From Candidatus Moraniibacteriota bacterium (GTDB lineage Bacteria > Patescibacteriota > Minisyncoccia > Moranbacterales > UBA9337): a stretch of 7,791 nucleotides of DNA. The DNA lies in NCBI GenBank assembly GCA_018400055.1, contig JAGYNK010000043.1, positions 1-7,791 on the forward strand, given 5' to 3'. The position numbers and the translations under genes were made by a program. Under the pieces are notes generated by a model. The model did no database searches, was not told the DNA's origin, and worked only from the letters and a program-made list of their open reading frames with translations. Of the stretch, positions 4,893 to 7,791 are shown piece by piece; position 1 is the first letter of the stretch, and the number at the start of each line of letters is the position of its first letter.

Positions 4893-4966
4893 TAGCAGGG
4901 GTGAGGATCGAACTCACGACCTTGGGCTTATGAGTCCCACGCTCTAACCAACTGAGCTACCCTGCC
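4893..4966 (-). tRNA. tRNA with CAT anticodon (elongator Met or Ile2)
   Basis: A 74-base cloverleaf with acceptor GGCAGGG/CCCTGCT, D arm GCTC-AGTTGGTTA-GAGC, anticodon loop CTCATAA, and T arm GTGAG-TTCGATC-CTCAC. Discriminator is A73 and CCA is not encoded. It lacks the C1xA72 mismatch of initiators, so it is either elongator Met or the Ile2 isoacceptor whose C34 is converted to lysidine by TilS; the sequence does not settle this. Two oddities stand out: G1-U72 at the acceptor end and an A31-G39 mismatch closing the anticodon stem (TGGGA/GCCCA). Confidence 0.9.
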
Positions 4967-4979
4967 ATATGCTATGCTC

Positions 4980-5014
4980 CCTGCCCGAACGTACCGACAT
5001 TCGGTACGGGCGGG
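4980..5014. repeat. REP-like hairpin with 8 bp perfect core
   Basis: CGTACCGA (4990-4997), loop CAT and TCGGTACG (5001-5008) form a perfect stem. Flanking CCCG (4984-4987) and CGGG (5011-5014) can extend it past small bulges. The CCTGCCC head resembles the 23-base insertion in the tRNA-Asp pseudogenes. It lies where the R2 copy of the pseudogene breaks off, between that copy and the CAU tRNA. Confidence 0.7.
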
Positions 5015-5112
5015 TAACCAACTGCCTGCCCCGTCAAATGACTGGGGAGCTACGCCGCCAATTAACTAATAACCTACAACTAAAAACTTATAACAAAAAA
5101 TCCTTATTGTTA
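5015..5112. repeat. Intergenic duplication R2 (tRNA 5' fragment plus spacer)
   Basis: This is the second copy of R1, 98 bases long, between tRNA-fMet and the CAU tRNA. Within it 5015-5059 is a 5' tRNA-Asp fragment (minus strand GGCGGCGTAGCTC, the 23-base insertion, then AGTTGGTTA). The match to tRNA ends there, cut by the hairpin at 4980-5014. The acceptor has a changed base (GGCGGCG for GGGGGCG), consistent with relaxed selection. It runs into a heptamer array (5107-5148). Confidence 0.9.
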
Positions 5113-5148
5113 ATTGTTAATTGTTAGTTGTTGGTTGTTGGTTGTTGG
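5107..5148. repeat. TTGTTRR heptamer tandem array
   Basis: Six adjacent 7-base units read ttgttaa, ttgttaa, ttgttag, ttgttgg, ttgttgg, ttgttgg. On the transcript this is a run of AACAA-type heptamers directly after tRNA-fMet. It faces the complementary GTTAT/GTTGT-rich part of R2, so the two could pair as a long imperfect stem. Confidence 0.85.
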
Positions 5149-5156
5149 TTAGCTAG

Positions 5157-5230
5157 TTGCGGGGGGCGGATTTGAACCGCCGACCTTGTGGTTATGAGCC
5201 ACACGAGCTGCCAGACTGCTCCACCCCGCG
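5157..5230 (-). tRNA. Initiator tRNA-fMet (CAT)
   Basis: A 74-base cloverleaf that aligns base for base with E. coli initiator tRNA through acceptor CGCGGGG, the GAGC-AGTCTGGCA-GCTC D arm, loop CTCATAA, variable AGGTC and T loop TTCAAAT. It has the diagnostic C1xA72 mismatch (3' strand CCCCGCA) and A73; CCA is not encoded. The anticodon stem is TGTGG/CCACA, so of the three G-C pairs typical of initiators (29-41, 30-40, 31-39) the first is U-A. It is the first gene of the tRNA cluster. Confidence 0.96.
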
Positions 5231-5322
5231 ATATTTTTAAAACTTTTGCCATAGTCGCTGCATCCAAAACTTCCGTATCTTTTCTTTTTATTCAAAAACC
5301 CGTTCCAAAACATTTAAACCTA

Positions 5323-5351
5323 ATTGTACATCTGATCAAAAGCTCTGTCAA
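5323..5351 (-). promoter_or_regulatory. Promoter of the tRNA cluster
   Basis: TTGACA (5351-5346), a 17-base spacer and TACAAT (5328-5323) give a near-consensus promoter. It lies between the stop of the 174-residue protein and tRNA-fMet, with a leader of about 85 bases. This strength suits stable-RNA genes. Confidence 0.8.
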
Positions 5352-5364
5352 TTCCAGCGCGCCG

Positions 5365-5889
5365 TCAATTGATGTAATCTAACTCTTTCAATAAATTCTC
5401 ATAAATTTCAAGTGTTTCTCCGGCTGTTTTTTTATCTATGGAAAAATCTTTTTCGTATATAATGCGATTGCGAATTTTGTGAGCCTTTTTAAGCCTCTCC
5501 ATATTTTCCAGCTGTCCCGGATTAACCTGCTCCAGTCTTTCCGCCAAATTATTCCCTTTGTAACCGACTTTGGATAGAATATCATCCACTATCCGGTCAG
5601 CTTCTAGGATAGCTGCTTTGTATTGAGAAATATTGTCGCTTTCCAAACGGTTTTTTATGCTCTGCCATTTTTTTAACGCCTTAGTCTTGGAATCCGCCGG
5701 CATATCCATTCCCTTAATGGCCGTCCTCAAGTCTGCTCCCACTCCGCGCAAAACCAAAATCAAAATAATATCAACCAACAAAACCGTAATGTAAATCACC
5801 AAAAAAAACTTAACCACTGTAAAAAAAGGGGAATAATAAATTTGCATTAAAAAATCCAAAGTCTGATTGTAATTAAAATTTAATTCCAT
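5365..5889 (-). CDS. Membrane-anchored protein with a HEPN-like cytoplasmic helical domain
   Basis: This 174-residue protein has a hydrophilic start, one strong membrane helix at about residues 23-47, and a charged helical domain (50-174). Residues 93-170 resemble the HEPN/DUF4145-like pattern. First comes an acidic helix (ILEADRIVDDILSKVGY), then a hydrophobic-spaced stretch with NLAERLEQ. Last comes AHKIRNRIIYEKDF followed by an ETLEIYENLLKEL helix. In catalytic HEPN ribonucleases the R-x4-6-H motif sits here; in this protein the H position is Tyr145 after R140-N141, so nuclease activity is doubtful. The gene starts 41 bases after gatA with no visible Shine-Dalgarno and may be read from the gatC-gatA transcript. 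Similar anchored proteins occur in Candidate Phyla Radiation genomes from memory; function is unknown. The HEPN assignment is tentative. Confidence 0.75.
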   Translation of the reverse strand: MELNFNYNQTLDFLMQIYYSPFFTVVKFFLVIYITVLLVDIILILVLRGVGADLRTAIKGMDMPADSKTKALKKWQSIKNRLESDNISQYKAAILEADRIVDDILSKVGYKGNNLAERLEQVNPGQLENMERLKKAHKIRNRIIYEKDFSIDKKTAGETLEIYENLLKELDYIN

Positions 5890-5930
5890 AATTTTAAAAA
5901 ATTTTATCCGGTTTTTCTGCGATTTAATTT

Positions 5931-7409
5931 TTAACCAACTCCAAAAGCGTGCGCCATCCTCAGCAAATTTTCTTCATCAAACCATTTACCCATAAGCTGA
6001 CCGCCCACCGGAAGCTTGCTTCCTTCTTCATTGATTTCTCCTATGGAAAAAGATATAGCCGGAACACCGGCCAGATTGGCTGTCACCGTATAAATATCGG
6101 AAAGGTACATTTTCAATGGATCGTCGGTTTTTTCTCCAAATTTAAAAGCCGCTTCCGGAGTAGTAGGAGAAAAAATAATATCTACTTTTTCAAAAGCTTT
6201 CTTGAAATCATTTTTAATGAGCGCTCTCACTTTCTGAGCTTTTAAATAATAAGCATCGTAATATCCGGCGCTTAAAGCGTAAGTCCCCAGCATTATTCTT
6301 CTTTTTACTTCCTCTCCCAGCCCGTACTGTCGACTGTCCAAATAAGTTTCCAGTAATGTTCCGTTAACAAAACTGTTTTTTAAACTGCCTGCTTTTTTTG
6401 ATAAAATATCTGATTTTGCGCGATCGTCAATCCGCAAACCGTATTTTATTCCGTCAAAACGCGCCAAATTGGAACTGGCTTCCGATGTCATAATTATATA
6501 ATAGACCGGCAGAGAATAATCGCTATGGGGCAAGCTTATCTTTTCTATAATTGCTCCCTTTTTTTTAAATTTCTCAACCGCCGTGTCAAATTTCTCACGC
6601 ACCTTTTCATCTAATCCCTTTTTTAAATATTCATCAGGTACTCCGATTCTTATTCCTTTAATATCCGCGTCCAGATAATTTTCGTAAAGCTTATCCGAGC
6701 TTCTGGCGGAAGTGGCATCCATCTTGTCTTCGCCGGCCAGACCGGAAAGAATTATGGCCGCGTCTTCAACGGTTTTTGCAATCGGACCGATCTGATCCAA
6801 ACTGGAAGCCATAGCGATAAGTCCGTAACGAGAAACCCGACCGTAAGTCGGCTTTAAACCAACCACTCCGCAAAAAGAAGCCGGTTGGCGAATAGACCCT
6901 CCGGTATCCGATCCCAGCGCCCAAACAGCTTCATCTGAAGCCACCGCGGCTGCCGATCCGCCCGAAGATCCGCCGGGAACTCTTTCTGAATCAGCCGGAT
7001 TTTTAACCTTCTGGTAAGCGCTGTTTTCATTGGAAGAACCCATGGCAAATTCGTCCAGGTTGGTTTTCCCCAAAAAAACAGCGTTTCTTTCTTTTAATTT
7101 TTTCACCACCGTAGCGTCATAAGGAGCTATGTAATTATCCAATATTTTTGAACCGGCGGTAACTCTAAAGCCGTCCAAAAAAATATTGTCTTTAACAGCG
7201 CAAGGAATTCCTTCCAATAAATTTATTTTTTCTCCTTTTTTAATTTTATCGTCAACCGCCCGCGCTTGATCCAACGCCAAATCTTTCGTCAAAGTAAGGT
7301 AGGCGCCAATTTCACCGTCCCTCTTTTTAATATTATCAAAATACTCTTCGGTTAACTCCACCGAGGTTGTTTCGTTATTTATTAATTTTTCGTGAAGTTT
7401 TCTAATCAT
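5931..7409 (-). CDS. gatA: Asp-tRNA(Asn)/Glu-tRNA(Gln) amidotransferase subunit A
   Basis: GatA (492 residues) is the glutaminase of the GatCAB complex. It frees ammonia that GatB uses to convert Glu-tRNA(Gln) or Asp-tRNA(Asn) to the amide form, making good the lack of GlnRS and/or AsnRS. The amidase signature is complete: Lys73 in PCAVKDNI, Ser148 in VPGGSSGGSAAA, and nucleophile Ser172 in GSDTGGSIRQPA, with the same spacings as the S. aureus catalytic triad (K79, S154, S178). The region GLKPTYGRVSRYGLIAMASS and the C-terminal SPTTPEAAF and NLAGVPAIS blocks are intact. It ends soon after HAFGVG, slightly short of many GatA tails. The ATG is preceded by AAAGGA with five-base spacing, at the edge of a repeat element. 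gatC lies just upstream; gatB is not in the window. Confidence 0.97.
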   Translation of the reverse strand: MIRKLHEKLINNETTSVELTEEYFDNIKKRDGEIGAYLTLTKDLALDQARAVDDKIKKGEKINLLEGIPCAVKDNIFLDGFRVTAGSKILDNYIAPYDATVVKKLKERNAVFLGKTNLDEFAMGSSNENSAYQKVKNPADSERVPGGSSGGSAAAVASDEAVWALGSDTGGSIRQPASFCGVVGLKPTYGRVSRYGLIAMASSLDQIGPIAKTVEDAAIILSGLAGEDKMDATSARSSDKLYENYLDADIKGIRIGVPDEYLKKGLDEKVREKFDTAVEKFKKKGAIIEKISLPHSDYSLPVYYIIMTSEASSNLARFDGIKYGLRIDDRAKSDILSKKAGSLKNSFVNGTLLETYLDSRQYGLGEEVKRRIMLGTYALSAGYYDAYYLKAQKVRALIKNDFKKAFEKVDIIFSPTTPEAAFKFGEKTDDPLKMYLSDIYTVTANLAGVPAISFSIGEINEEGSKLPVGGQLMGKWFDEENLLRMAHAFGVG

Positions 7410-7416
7410 AGAAATC

Positions 7417-7532
7417 CTTTACTAATTACTAATCTTTTACGAATATACGAATAAGGAAAACATTGAATGACTACTTTAAAAAAACTTGTCAAAAATTAGT
7501 ATATTCGTACTTGATTAGTAATTCGTAAAGAT
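7417..7532. repeat. ATT(A/C)GTA inverted-repeat element, copy B
   Basis: The left arm (7417-7452) and right arm (7495-7532) are inverted copies of each other, separated by a 42-base loop. The right arm matches copy A at 37 of 38 positions, while the left arm and loop differ more. The element begins five bases after the gatC stop and ends seven bases before the gatA ATG; its end contributes the AAAG of the gatA ribosome-binding site. It forms nearly the whole gatC-gatA spacer. Confidence 0.85.
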
Positions 7533-7537
7533 AAACC

Positions 7538-7791
7538 TTACAGCACTGATCTCACTTTTAAATAATCCTCTTTATTCTCCGGAATATTTTTGATAATTTT
7601 TTCTCTTTCTGATTTTTTAGAAACATTCCGTCGGTCTTCTCTGATAACATTGCAAGTTTCAGTGATATGGCCGACGGGATCAATATTTTTCGTATCCAGT
7701 TCTTCCAATTTTTTAAAATAATCCAAAATAGCCGAAAGGTCTCTTCGGTATTTTTCAATCTCTTTTTCTTCCAGCCCGATACGCGCCAGTT
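7538..7791 (-). CDS. gatC: Asp-tRNA(Asn)/Glu-tRNA(Gln) amidotransferase subunit C (5' end outside window)
   Basis: Reading on from the window edge without a stop gives 83 residues, starting LARIGLEEKEIEKYRRDLSA and ending DYLKVRSVL. The pattern is typical GatC: LARI-L, a helix ending ILDYFKKLEELDT, then the I-DPVGHIT turn, an NVIRED stretch and the closing EDYLKV-VL. GatC is the small belt subunit that wraps GatA and GatB and stabilises the complex. Most of the protein is present; only a short N-terminus lies outside. The TTG at 7726 is internal, not a start. A repeat element separates it from gatA, with which it is probably co-transcribed. Confidence 0.93.
   Translation of the reverse strand, partial: LARIGLEEKEIEKYRRDLSAILDYFKKLEELDTKNIDPVGHITETCNVIREDRRNVSKKSEREKIIKNIPENKEDYLKVRSVL

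Noticed and set aside
4893..4966. Second initiator tRNA
   Set aside because: Acceptor G1-U72 and the elongator-type D arm do not fit; the real initiator with C1xA72 is at 5157-5230.
4772..5148. Possible CRISPR array from the repeated blocks in the tRNA cluster
   Set aside because: There are only two long, unequal repeats that contain tRNA fragments, with tRNA genes between them and no regular spacers.
5188..5382. Plus-strand open frame of 64 codons
   Set aside because: It starts inside tRNA-fMet and crosses the tRNA promoter on the other strand, so it is a chance frame.
7487..7492. TTGACA in the loop of repeat copy B as a gatA promoter
   Set aside because: The -35 is perfect but the hexamers 16 to 18 bases downstream (around CATTCAA) do not resemble a -10 box.
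7558..7758. Minus-strand 66-codon frame starting MKNTEETFRL
   Set aside because: It is out of frame with gatC, which reads without a break through the same bases to the window edge and matches the GatC pattern.

Overview
The window looks like AT-rich chromosome from a small-genome bacterium of the Candidate Phyla Radiation (Patescibacteria, probably Parcubacteria-like). This is an inference. It rests on the protein styles (a GyrB, a GatA and two short membrane proteins of the kind seen in that group), tRNA genes without encoded CCA, several starts with no visible Shine-Dalgarno, an insertion in the 23S rRNA gene, and many low-complexity or palindromic repeats between genes. Every gene I can support lies on the minus strand, so transcription runs from the window end (7791) towards base 1.

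In transcription order the layout is as follows. The 3' part of gatC (7538-7791) is followed by gatA (5931-7409) and a membrane-anchored protein with a HEPN-like tail (5365-5889). Next comes a three-gene tRNA cluster: initiator tRNA-fMet (5157-5230), a CAU-anticodon tRNA (4893-4966) and tRNA-Asp (4635-4708). It has a near-consensus promoter and an intrinsic terminator. Then come a 54-residue AbrB/MazE-type DNA-binding protein (4354-4518), a 122-residue four-helix membrane protein (3817-4185), gyrB (1768-3717), a MscS-like membrane protein without the channel's soluble domain (985-1680), and a long leader running into the 5' part of a 23S rRNA gene (about 484 down to 1, continuing outside).

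The conserved genes serve information processing: GatC/GatA make glutaminyl- and/or asparaginyl-tRNA by transamidation, the tRNAs and 23S rRNA serve translation, and gyrase maintains supercoiling. No 16S gene precedes the 23S gene. The 23S leader has its own promoter, so the rRNA genes appear to be unlinked.

The most interesting material is non-coding. (1) A 166-base insertion near helix 9 of the 23S gene is built from the same kind of filler repeat seen between genes. (2) The 23S leader has a terminator-like hairpin whose 5' arm can pair with two other segments, as in an attenuator. (3) A 26-base perfect palindrome plus a tandem repeat abuts the -10 box of the AbrB-like gene, a candidate autoregulatory operator. 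(4) An inverted repeat made of ATT(A/C)GTA heptamers fills both the gatC-gatA gap and the gap before gyrB almost exactly. (5) A tRNA-Asp pseudogene, split in its D arm by a 23-base palindromic insertion, was duplicated together with a hairpin-forming spacer inside the tRNA cluster.
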